22,827 nt of DNA from the NCBI GenBank assembly GCA_963976875.1, contig CAXBML010000039.1:1-22827 (forward strand). The letters are read 5' to 3'. Below, in pieces: positions 7,362 through 14,335 of the stretch (positions within the stretch are counted from its first letter, which is position 1; each line of letters begins with the position of its first letter). The position numbers were made by a program, and so were the translations under genes. This stretch comes from Berkiella_A sp963976875. Its GTDB lineage: Bacteria > Pseudomonadota > Gammaproteobacteria > Berkiellales > Berkiellaceae. The notes below the pieces were generated by a model. That model was not told where the DNA came from. It saw only the letters and a list, made by a program, of their open reading frames with translations, and did not search any database.

Positions 7362-8975
7362 GTGTTAAAATCCCCTATCAGCAAAAGCAAGAAAAAGAAA
7401 AAAACCGAATTATTGGTTCGCCCTGATACAGAAATGGATTTCTTTACTTTTTATGATATGGACGATACTTTGGTCAATCTTAGACAAAACGTCATTAAAA
7501 ACGCACATTTACTTTTGCCTATCCTGCTGTTTCAGACCCATTCTAAAAACCAAGCTATTGGGATTTTAACGAATAGAAATCGTGCTGATGAACATACCCA
7601 AGATTACAAAGTGGCAGATTTCATTCAAAATGTTGGAAATTTTGGCATTGATATTCCGCAAAGCCACGTGCGTTTTGGTGGCGGTGAAAATGCAAAAAAA
7701 ATAGCAACAGCACATTTTAATTTAGAACAAGCAGTCGCTACATTAACCCAACAACTTTCCACTTTGTGCTTGCATCAACAAGTTGACGATAGAATAAAGT
7801 CTATTACTAACAATATGGATTTTTTGATTGAAACTAAATATATGGGTAAAAACTTTATCATCACTGAATTTTTGAATGAGCATCTTCAGGGAAAAAGTTA
7901 TATTTTTGATAATGTATCATTCCCTTGCGATCAACTGGTAATAGGTATTGTAGACGATTTAGAAGGCATCCCAGAAGCGACTGAAGCTTTGGGAGACAAT
8001 TTTTTTGGTATAAAAGCGTCACGAGGCGGTAAGCGACCTGAAGATTTATCGCAGCAATCAAGAAGTTCTGAGGATGACCTGTACTACTCGGATCAATATC
8101 TTATCAAGCTCGCTGATAATATTGGTATGACGAGATACTTACGCAGTCTTAGAAAAAACTCAGTTGAGCATCAAAACGACCCGGCAATGCTAAAAGCAGC
8201 AGCTTTTTTGTATGGCTTACATGCTACGCCTAAAAAAATAAACCTGAATAATATCTTAGCCCTACTGCCTGAGCTTGGGCAAACAGGGATCATTCAGCTT
8301 AGCCTGATGGTCGAATGTATCATAAACAAAGCCAATACCCACGGGGATGCTTGCTATAGATCGATGGATGAACTTTTAAATATATTGCGCGCTCAATCCA
8401 GTCTCAATAAAGATGATTTTGATGATTATAAGTCGTTAAATGCAGCTCAATATCAACTTAAAGAGATTCAAGCCCTATTGCAAGAGGGAAGAACACAAAA
8501 CTTACACTCTCAATCAGATTCTGCCCTACCCAAGGTAGAAAGTCCTGCTAGCAAAAAAAGTTTTATGGGCACAATGAGAACTTTATCAAGAAAAAGCCGA
8601 AATAGATCACTACAATCTATTTCAGAAAGCCCCCTACAAAAGCAATTTGATCAATTGCTTGAACAAGTCGAGAAAATTAGCATAAGTAAAACCCCCTATA
8701 TTGCAAAAAAAGCACGTCAGATATTACGAACCACAAAAAGGCGTGAGCAAGCCGAGAAACTAGCCTCTACACTAGTGCGCAGTAAGAGTCTGGCTTCAGC
8801 TCCAACTGATATAGATCAACTTTCACCACAAGTGCTTACCAGCGCTAGAGAATTAGAACAATTAAAAGATAAGAACCGCAGAAAAAGTGCTCCGCTGCTT
8901 AATTCTAGTGATGAATCAGTATTGGTAGAAGAAGCATCATTATCTGAAAAAAAGAAAAATACAAATGGCCTTTAA
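7362..8975 (+). CDS. HAD-like hydrolase domain protein with long helical C-terminus, putative effector
   Basis: A 537-aa protein with no overall family I recognise. Its N-terminal part shows the haloacid-dehalogenase superfamily signature: motif I DMDDT (D32, D34, T36) after a hydrophobic strand FFTFY, motif II ILTNRNR (T70), and a motif IV-like acidic pair IGIVDDLEG (D198, D199). This suggests a Mg-dependent phosphatase or related aspartate-nucleophile enzyme. The spacing to motif IV leaves room for a cap domain. Residues from about 240 to the end are helical and charged, with Ser/Lys/Arg-rich stretches (SRKSRNRSLQSIS, LVRSKSLASAP, KDKNRRKSAP) that look like eukaryotic kinase-site or disordered linkers. 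The start is GTG (7362) with a very basic N-terminus; an ATG at 7434 would begin just before motif I. Neither has a strong ribosome binding site. No signal peptide or membrane segment is seen. A Dot/Icm-type effector is plausible from architecture but inferred. Confidence 0.75.
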   Translation: MLKSPISKSKKKKKTELLVRPDTEMDFFTFYDMDDTLVNLRQNVIKNAHLLLPILLFQTHSKNQAIGILTNRNRADEHTQDYKVADFIQNVGNFGIDIPQSHVRFGGGENAKKIATAHFNLEQAVATLTQQLSTLCLHQQVDDRIKSITNNMDFLIETKYMGKNFIITEFLNEHLQGKSYIFDNVSFPCDQLVIGIVDDLEGIPEATEALGDNFFGIKASRGGKRPEDLSQQSRSSEDDLYYSDQYLIKLADNIGMTRYLRSLRKNSVEHQNDPAMLKAAAFLYGLHATPKKINLNNILALLPELGQTGIIQLSLMVECIINKANTHGDACYRSMDELLNILRAQSSLNKDDFDDYKSLNAAQYQLKEIQALLQEGRTQNLHSQSDSALPKVESPASKKSFMGTMRTLSRKSRNRSLQSISESPLQKQFDQLLEQVEKISISKTPYIAKKARQILRTTKRREQAEKLASTLVRSKSLASAPTDIDQLSPQVLTSARELEQLKDKNRRKSAPLLNSSDESVLVEEASLSEKKKNTNGL

Positions 8976-9025
8976 AATGATTTAGCTCTCATTTGATCAG
9001 GCCTATTTAAACACATAGCTCATTA

Positions 9026-9065
9026 TATAGCCCCTGCCTTCCAGGGGCCATATAGATACCATTTT
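9026..9065 (+). terminator. possible terminator hairpin
   Basis: A stem GCCCCTG / CAGGGGC with a 5-base loop (9030-9048) is followed after about a dozen bases by TTTTT. The distance to the T run is long, so termination efficiency is doubtful. It lies between the convergent HAD-like gene (stop at 8975) and the small minus-strand gene (stop at 9123). Confidence 0.4.
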
Positions 9066-9122
9066 TCTGTTAAACAAAATAAGAATAAAATAGTCTGTTG
9101 CGTTAAATAGTCAATCATACCA

Positions 9123-9320
9123 CTATATTTTAGGTCTTTTCTCATTGACTCTCTCATTATTCTCTGTCTCTGCTTGCTCATCCATAACTCTTCTTTGGTG
9201 ATCGAGCATCACGTTAAAAGCCTTTCGGTATGGATCATCAGCTCTCTCTTTAGCTCGAGCTTCTGCCTCTTCACGCTCTTCTTTTGTTTGTCTATTTCTC
9301 AGTGCTTGTAAACCTAACAT
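9123..9320 (-). CDS. small charged helical protein, unknown
   Basis: A 65-aa protein, highly charged (many Glu, Arg, Lys) and predicted to be almost wholly one or two helices: LRNRQTKEEREEAEARAKERADD, then AFNVMLDHQRRVMDEQAE (each given only in part as a motif). It has no signal peptide, membrane segment or cysteine. Evidence that it is real: AAGGA lies 6 bases before its ATG on the minus strand, and it sits alone in an otherwise empty stretch rather than opposite another gene. Composition could also arise by chance in a short frame. The function is unknown. Confidence 0.5.
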   Translation of the reverse strand: MLGLQALRNRQTKEEREEAEARAKERADDPYRKAFNVMLDHQRRVMDEQAETENNERVNEKRPKI

Positions 9321-9405
9321 AAACTATCCTTATAAAATGTGATTTTTAAATTATTGTAACTCTTTTATCTTCCCCAAAACAAAAATTACCTTGTTTTATG
9401 TACAG

Positions 9406-9435
9406 TCTTTCTGTTTCAAGTCTTTCTGTTTCAAG
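9406..9435 (+). repeat. perfect 15-bp tandem duplication upstream of the LuxR-type gene
   Basis: TCTTTCTGTTTCAAG occurs twice head-to-tail and is followed by TCTATCAA, a partial third start. It lies 53 bases before the regulator's ATG, within the likely promoter or leader. It might be a repeated regulator site, possibly for autoregulation, or a recent slippage product. Confidence 0.85.
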
Positions 9436-9488
9436 TCTATCAATTATAAGGCCGATAACACGACATAGAGATTGTTTCAGAGCCTTAT

Positions 9489-10313
9489 ATGAGTACCCGT
9501 ATTTATCCACATAATCATGTTTGTAACACAGCCATCAAACAGGTAATCGAACTCCAAAAACCATTAAATAAAATTCATGGGCTACATTTGGTTTTCTATG
9601 CCCGTTATTACAGTGACGATAATACCGGATTTCAGTTTTACACCAATAAACCCTACTGGGCTATCAGAAGAGGTTTAGATGTCGCTTTTCATGGAAGCTA
9701 CACGACTGAAGGCATACATCCTTGGGCGGAAATTCATACGCCCAGTTTTGTAAAAATAGCGGAAGATTTCTCTATTTACGACGCTATAAATGTTATTACT
9801 AACATAAAGGGCGGGCAAGAAATCTTTACATTTGCTTTTTCATGCGAGGACAATCCAGGCTTAAGCTTTTACTTGAGTCACTTAGAATTTTTGCAAAAGT
9901 TTATGGTTCACTTTAAAGTCCACGCAAACGACCTTATCCAAAAAGCTGAAAAAACTAAGATAACGGTGCCAGCACACTTAATGAAATCCTCACCAATAGA
10001 AAAGAATAATTATAAAGAAAATATTGCCTACTTACTTGCTAATTTTTCACTCCCGCCCGAAATACAAGAAGAAAATAATTTACTAGAGAAGCTAACTGAA
10101 AGAGAGTTTATTTGTCTGTGTTATTACTTAATGGGTAGAACCGCAGCCGAAATAGCAGATACCTTAGGCCTATCTGCAAAAACAGCTTCTGCGCATCTAT
10201 ACAATACTCGTATAAAATTGGGTTGCAAAAACAGAAGTGAATTATTTCAAAAAGCTTGGGATTTTGGTCTAGTGCATTCTAATATTATTGATGTGTCTAA
10301 ACTAACAGACTAG
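9489..10313 (+). CDS. LuxR-family transcriptional regulator
   Basis: A 274-aa regulator. The C-terminal LuxR/GerE helix-turn-helix begins at LTERE (residues 202-206) and contains GRTAAEIADTLGLSAKTASAHL and IKLGCKNRSELFQKA, which match the family pattern (E at the first helix, TAAEIA, LGLSxKTxxxHL, KLGxxNRxEL). The N-terminal 170 residues are not a recognisable receiver domain: the expected phospho-acceptor aspartate pocket is not seen. They look instead like a ligand-sensing or PAS/autoinducer-type domain with many aromatics (FYARYYSD, FQFYTNKPYW). No AHL synthase gene is near, so this would be an orphan or differently tuned LuxR. Orphan LuxR regulators are common in Legionellales. The ATG lacks a good ribosome binding site. 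A terminator follows, shared with the adenylate kinase gene. Confidence 0.88.
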   Translation: MSTRIYPHNHVCNTAIKQVIELQKPLNKIHGLHLVFYARYYSDDNTGFQFYTNKPYWAIRRGLDVAFHGSYTTEGIHPWAEIHTPSFVKIAEDFSIYDAINVITNIKGGQEIFTFAFSCEDNPGLSFYLSHLEFLQKFMVHFKVHANDLIQKAEKTKITVPAHLMKSSPIEKNNYKENIAYLLANFSLPPEIQEENNLLEKLTEREFICLCYYLMGRTAAEIADTLGLSAKTASAHLYNTRIKLGCKNRSELFQKAWDFGLVHSNIIDVSKLTD

Positions 10314-10323
10314 ATAAAACGGC

Positions 10324-10359
10324 AAAAAAGGCCGCCCAAAAGCAGCCTTTTCATTTTTT
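10324..10359. terminator. intrinsic terminator between convergent genes
   Basis: AAAAGGC / GCCTTTT form a stem with an inner GC/GC pair across a one-base mismatch. On the plus strand this is followed by CA and TTTTTT. It serves the LuxR-type gene; the A run on its left may let it act on the adenylate kinase gene in reverse. Confidence 0.75.
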
Positions 10360-10375
10360 CGAATATTTCAGAGTA

Positions 10376-11125
10376 TTATTTTTTAAGTTCTGCTGTTAGT
10401 TGTTTTTGTATGGCTTCTATACCGGTTGTCGCATCGACTTCGATAAAAACTATACCTTTTTCCTTAGCTGTTTCTTGGTACCATTTTGTAGCGGGCGTTG
10501 TTAGCTCATGATAAGACGTTAACCTTTTCTTAATACTTTCCGGATTATCATCTTTACGTTGCACTAATGGCTCTTGCGTCACGTCATCCAGACCCGCGAC
10601 CTTGGGTGGTTTTGTCTCAAGATGATATGTCCGGCCTGAAGCAGGATGAATTCTGCGGCCTGAAATTCGGCTAATCACAACTTCATCAGGCACTTGCAAA
10701 TTCACAACAAAATCTATGCCTAGGTTCAAGCTATCTAAAGTTTTTGCTTGATTGAGCGTTCGTGGAAAACCGTCCAGTATAAAACCATTAGTATACTCTG
10801 GTTGTTTTAGTTGTTTCTGCAACAATGTGAAAATAACATCGTCTTCAATCAACTCACCCTTTTGCATTGTTAGAGCCACAGACTTGCCCAAATCGGTTTG
10901 TGCTTGAACCTCATGCCGCAATAAGTCACCCGTAGAGAGAGTGGGAATATTGAAATGCTTGCTTATGAAATCACCGTGGGTTCCTTTACCAGACGCAGGA
11001 GGCCCCATTAAAACAACGACGGTGTTATCTACTTTATCATTAATCGAAGTATTCGCACTATTTGCTTTCACCGCACCAAACGTGAGTAAAGCGCAAGAAA
11101 GTCCTGTCACAAGTTTTTTGAGCAT
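10376..11125 (-). CDS. adk: adenylate kinase with an N-terminal signal peptide (predicted exported)
   Basis: A 249-aa nucleoside monophosphate kinase catalysing ATP + AMP to 2 ADP. The core is complete: P-loop GPPASGKGT (41-49), AMP-binding LSTGDLLRHEV, DGFPRT, catalytic arginine region SGRRIHPASGRTYH, and the long LID ending in VQRKDDNPESIKKRL. The LID has no zinc cysteines. The core resembles the 214-residue bacterial enzyme, but about 33 residues precede the first strand (TVVVLMGPP). They read as a signal peptide: LKK, hydrophobic LVTGLSCALLTFGAV, then a candidate cleavage after VKA or NSA. Normal Adk starts almost directly at the P-loop strand. A strong AAAGGGGGG site (11131-11139) lies 5 bases before this ATG, supporting the long start. 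A lone cysteine in the hydrophobic core (SCALL) is not followed by a lipobox pattern I would accept. It is probably a second adk beside a cytosolic housekeeping copy elsewhere; export is inferred. Confidence 0.85.
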   Translation of the reverse strand: MLKKLVTGLSCALLTFGAVKANSANTSINDKVDNTVVVLMGPPASGKGTHGDFISKHFNIPTLSTGDLLRHEVQAQTDLGKSVALTMQKGELIEDDVIFTLLQKQLKQPEYTNGFILDGFPRTLNQAKTLDSLNLGIDFVVNLQVPDEVVISRISGRRIHPASGRTYHLETKPPKVAGLDDVTQEPLVQRKDDNPESIKKRLTSYHELTTPATKWYQETAKEKGIVFIEVDATTGIEAIQKQLTAELKK

Positions 11126-11130
11126 TTCAG

Positions 11131-11139
11131 CCCCCCTTT
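11131..11139 (-). promoter_or_regulatory. strong ribosome binding site of the exported adenylate kinase
   Basis: AAAGGGGGG on the minus strand, 5 bases before the ATG at 11125. It fixes translation at the codon that includes the signal peptide; no comparable site precedes any in-frame start nearer to the P-loop. Confidence 0.7.
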
Positions 11140-11255
11140 GTTTATTTTAAAATACTAAATATCGGAAAAGAAAGATTATAGTTCATAAAACCAGGTAGAA
11201 CTATAACATAATATATATTATAATTCGCCTCAAAATATCCAACCTATTGATTAAT

Positions 11256-11807
11256 ATGCCAAAACTTAGAAATACCTTTGCTCGTAGTATAGCACGTGCC
11301 AAAAAGCTTCTAGCTAAATGGAATACTGCTATCACAAAGACCACCCTAGCAGTCCTGAATAATAAAGAGGTGGAACTCAGGTCCTATAACAACCCCCACC
11401 CAAAAGATATTTCTGAGCTAGCTAGAATTATTAAGGCTGATCAAGCGATGCATTTTAGAGCCCCACTCCAGTTTTCAAAAAGGATATCTGAGGAATGTGA
11501 TGGCCTTTATTTTCAAGGTAGAGTTTATATATCAGAAAGACTAACCTCACCTAAAGATGTCGCAACAACGCTAATCCATGAAGTCAATCATTATCTAAAC
11601 CAGTCAGATGAACATTTAGAAACAAAAAAGCAAGTTTTCAAAGAAGAATATCGTGCTGCGGTTGCTGAGTACCTAGGGCAAAATCGTCCTATGACGCGGA
11701 ATTTGTATAAAATATGTGCACAAAGAGTGTGCGAAGACTATGATGTCCCACTACCCGAAGAACACAAACCTAACCCGAAGCCTCCGAAAGGAATATTTTA
11801 TAGATAA
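11256..11807 (+). CDS. small HExxH (zincin-like) protein, putative metalloprotease
   Basis: A 183-aa protein of no family I recognise. It has the zinc-peptidase motif HEVNH (residues 108-112) in a hydrophobic helix context (TTLIHEVNHYLNQ), preceded by a strand-like GRVYISERL and followed by EEYRAAVAEYLG, where E131 or E138 could be the third zinc ligand of a gluzincin-type site. This order (strand, HExxH helix, glutamate helix) suits a minimal zincin fold. The N-terminus is basic (KLRNTFARSIARAKKLLAK) and amphipathic but has no signal-peptide core. The C-terminus is proline-rich (PLPEEHKPNPKPPKG). The ATG at 11256 is used; an in-frame TTG at 11247 is an unlikely start. It is convergent with the 511-aa gene, 22 bases away, with no hairpin between. 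Alternatives are an ImmA/IrrE-like peptidase or a translocated effector protease. Confidence 0.65.
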   Translation: MPKLRNTFARSIARAKKLLAKWNTAITKTTLAVLNNKEVELRSYNNPHPKDISELARIIKADQAMHFRAPLQFSKRISEECDGLYFQGRVYISERLTSPKDVATTLIHEVNHYLNQSDEHLETKKQVFKEEYRAAVAEYLGQNRPMTRNLYKICAQRVCEDYDVPLPEEHKPNPKPPKGIFYR

Positions 11808-11829
11808 GATTAGAAGCAAGCCCATCTCT

Positions 11830-13365
11830 TTATTTTCTTAAGCTGTGCCCATAAGTCCCATTTAATATACCTATATGGTTGCATTGGCTTTGTGCAACAT
11901 AACCGCCAGGATAAGCGTTTAAGAAAGTGCGCGCAGATTCTACGTTTTCCTGCATGCATAATTGATATTTACGCAATAAGGCTTCTGTTTTTTGGCTTAT
12001 TGCAGCAGAACTATCTAAGATTTTAGAACCTGTAGGTAAACCATACTGCGCATCTTTGTCGAACATATCCTCTAAAGTAATATGGCCATCTTCCAAAAGC
12101 TCTAAGCCGAGTCCTAAAGCTAAGGCAAAAGGTATTTTTTTGGCCTGAGCACAAACATCAAGCCCCTCAATTGGAAAGTAACGAAATATCTCTGCACAAA
12201 AAATTAAAAATAAGCTTTGTTGAAACTTAGCGAGTATTTTTTGACCCGCCATTGTTTCTGGCAAGTCTAACATCTTACCGGTTATGGCATAGGGCTTACT
12301 CCCATATGAGCACATAACCTGAATGAGCTTATCTTCGCCTGCATAATAAGTCACGTCGGCAAAATCATCTAATATGTCTCTTTTACCCTTATTACCTTCG
12401 GACTTACGGCCATAACGCCCTAAGTTGCGAATAAGAAGATTACCCCTATTTTTACTTGTAGGCATGCGTCTTGCACTTAATTTTAAGCCTTGCCATGATA
12501 TACGCTCTTCATAAGCACTAAGACGCTCATTCAAAAGGTAAGCTGATCTCAACGCTTCTGCTGCTGCAATAATAAGTTCTCCTGAACTAACGTCCGTTAA
12601 GTTTGTGACGCCTGTATTTTTCGCATTGTAGATTTCTTCAGCTGCAGCAGCAATTTTACCCGAGCGCCTCTGATGTGTTGGTTCAAAATAATGTCTAAAT
12701 GCTAACTGCATATCTGCCAAATCGGCCCCAATTCCTGTTGTTGCACGAGCATACCCGGTCATCCCATCTCCAAAGTCAACAACTAGGTCAGCATCCACCT
12801 CCAGCTTTAATTTAGTTAACTTCTCGACCACAGAATCAATTGAACCTGCTACTTGTGAAGTATCATTTAGTAAGGGGTTGCTATTACCCGTTATATCTAA
12901 AAGGTTTAAAATAGCAGTCTTGAGTTCAATATTTTGAGGGTAGTGGCATTCGCCGGATTCAATATCCACAAAAGGCTCAAAGCTCTCATAAATATGTTCT
13001 GGGATATCATCCCCAGGCTCCAGAGAAACCAACTCAAGATATAAGCCAAGTCCATAAACCAAGCCCCTCGTTTCACTTAAAATTTGAAGGGTTTTATCTT
13101 CTGATTCAAAGTCAGCCTCTCCAAGAGATAGAACTTCATATACTTGCTGAAGGTTTACTGCGATAGCGGTAAAGTATTTTGCCACATCAAGTTCGCCAAT
13201 GGCATTATTAGTAGAACAACGCAACTGTTGGGATAAAGCAAATATACGGGATAGCTTATAAAGCGATGTGTCTTTATCTTCGCACTCAAATATGCCATTT
13301 TCTCGGGTGAATTGGTATATTTTATTCGCTATTTTATTAAGTAGGCGAATATTTTTAATGTGCAT
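11830..13365 (-). CDS. 511-aa protein of unknown function
   Basis: A long, clearly coding frame that I do not recognise. There is no signal peptide and no obvious membrane segment; FLIFCAEIFRYFPI and PFALALGLGLELL are hydrophobic but probably buried helices. The protein looks mainly alpha-helical, with a glycine-containing central segment VVDFGDGMTGYARATTG (about residues 195-212) and alanine-rich helices (KIAAAAEEIY, IIAAAEALRSAYLL). A basic stretch near residue 310-330 (RRMPTSKNRGN, GRYGRKSEGNKGKRD) separates N- and C-terminal halves. The C-terminal part carries several cysteines. The start ATG has only GAG as a possible ribosome binding site. Size, lack of family and context next to other orphan genes suggest an effector or lineage-specific cytosolic protein; this is inference. 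Confidence 0.7.
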   Translation of the reverse strand: MHIKNIRLLNKIANKIYQFTRENGIFECEDKDTSLYKLSRIFALSQQLRCSTNNAIGELDVAKYFTAIAVNLQQVYEVLSLGEADFESEDKTLQILSETRGLVYGLGLYLELVSLEPGDDIPEHIYESFEPFVDIESGECHYPQNIELKTAILNLLDITGNSNPLLNDTSQVAGSIDSVVEKLTKLKLEVDADLVVDFGDGMTGYARATTGIGADLADMQLAFRHYFEPTHQRRSGKIAAAAEEIYNAKNTGVTNLTDVSSGELIIAAAEALRSAYLLNERLSAYEERISWQGLKLSARRMPTSKNRGNLLIRNLGRYGRKSEGNKGKRDILDDFADVTYYAGEDKLIQVMCSYGSKPYAITGKMLDLPETMAGQKILAKFQQSLFLIFCAEIFRYFPIEGLDVCAQAKKIPFALALGLGLELLEDGHITLEDMFDKDAQYGLPTGSKILDSSAAISQKTEALLRKYQLCMQENVESARTFLNAYPGGYVAQSQCNHIGILNGTYGHSLRK

Positions 13366-13493
13366 TTTTAGCTCGTTAAATAGAAAAGGTGATTATATCC
13401 GCTGTTTTCATATACGTCAAAATTATCAGCCCTACAACTTACTTGCATGTACCCTGTCTTCTTTATTTTGAAATATTATTAACATTATTTGGG

Positions 13494-13521
13494 TTGACCT
13501 GTGCCTAACATCACCTATAAT
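13494..13521 (+). promoter_or_regulatory. sigma-70-type promoter for the glutathione S-transferase gene
   Basis: TTGACC (13494-13499) and TATAAT (13516-13521) are separated by 16 bases. The -10 is perfect and the -35 matches five of six positions. Transcription would begin near 13528, about 30 bases before the ATG at 13559. Confidence 0.65.
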
Positions 13522-13558
13522 TTATTATGTTTTATGCTTTTGTTTTGGTTAATAGATA

Positions 13559-14209
13559 ATGTCAAATTGCCCTATCCTTTATTCCTTTAGGCGCTGCCCT
13601 TATGCTATGCGAGCCCGCCTTGCGCTTGCATATTCTAATATTAAGTGTGAGTTGCGAGAAATTAGTCTCAAAGCCAAACCTGAAGTGATGCTAGCTTTGT
13701 CTCCTAAAGGTACTGTTCCAGTACTTTATTTACCAGATTCTAAAATAGTATTAGAGCAAAGCTTTGACATCATGCGCTGGGCATTAAAACAAAACCCAAC
13801 ACAAACTTGGTTACCAGAAAACGAGACACAACAAAAAACCATTTTAAATCTAGTTTATCGTAATGACGAAGAGTTTAAGCCATGGCTGGATAAATATAAG
13901 TACGCCTCGCGATTCCCTGAAGATAATCCTATAAATTACTTTAAAAACGCGAGTATCTTTTTAACAGAAATAGAAAAACATTTAGAAAAGAATCAATATC
14001 TAGGTGGACAACAAGTTAATTTGGCCGATATGGCCCTCCTACCCTTTGTTAGGCAGTTTGCCTCTGTAGACAGAGATTTATTTGATAAAAATTTTCCCGT
14101 GCTAGTTCCTTGGTTAGAGACTTTCCTTCAATCAGACCTATTTAAAAGTGTGATGCATAAGTACCCTCTTTGGTTAGATGGGCACACCACTATATACTTC
14201 CCAGACTGA
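13559..14209 (+). CDS. glutathione S-transferase family protein
   Basis: A 216-aa cytosolic two-domain protein. The N-terminal thioredoxin-like domain has RRCPYAMRARLAL, with C13 as the likely catalytic residue in a CPY motif, cis-proline in GTVPVLYL (about residue 53), and the glutathione-contacting LEQSFDIMRW where a Glu/Gln-Ser pair binds the gamma-glutamyl group. The C-terminal helical domain contains LADMALLPFVRQFA, where the N-capping aspartate of the GST fold lies. Cysteine-type GSTs usually act as thiol transferases or dehydroascorbate reductases rather than conjugating enzymes. A near-consensus promoter lies just upstream and the gene seems monocistronic. The physiological substrate is unknown. 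Confidence 0.9.
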   Translation: MSNCPILYSFRRCPYAMRARLALAYSNIKCELREISLKAKPEVMLALSPKGTVPVLYLPDSKIVLEQSFDIMRWALKQNPTQTWLPENETQQKTILNLVYRNDEEFKPWLDKYKYASRFPEDNPINYFKNASIFLTEIEKHLEKNQYLGGQQVNLADMALLPFVRQFASVDRDLFDKNFPVLVPWLETFLQSDLFKSVMHKYPLWLDGHTTIYFPD

Positions 14210-14274
14210 AAACTTCTAAATTTATTATAAAACTGCAATGAGGCAAAACAAAATTAAAATGTCTGACTTGCACG

Positions 14275-14297
14275 TGCCACAGCGTTCAACTGTGGCA
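14275..14297. other. 8-bp hairpin between convergent genes
   Basis: TGCCACAG / CTGTGGCA form a perfect stem around a 7-base loop. No T run follows on either strand, so it is an imperfect terminator candidate, an mRNA 3' end protector, or a protein site. Confidence 0.4.
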
Positions 14298-14335
14298 TCT
14301 ATCGTATTCTCTGATGCCATTCAAGACTAGAGTAA

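Noticed and set aside
10941..11150. 69-aa plus-strand frame over the adenylate kinase start
   Set aside because: Shadow of the P-loop and signal-peptide coding region on the other strand; no ribosome binding site.
13268..13471. 67-aa hydrophobic plus-strand frame
   Set aside because: Mostly antisense to the start of the 511-aa gene and no start signal; the rest is AT-rich intergenic sequence.
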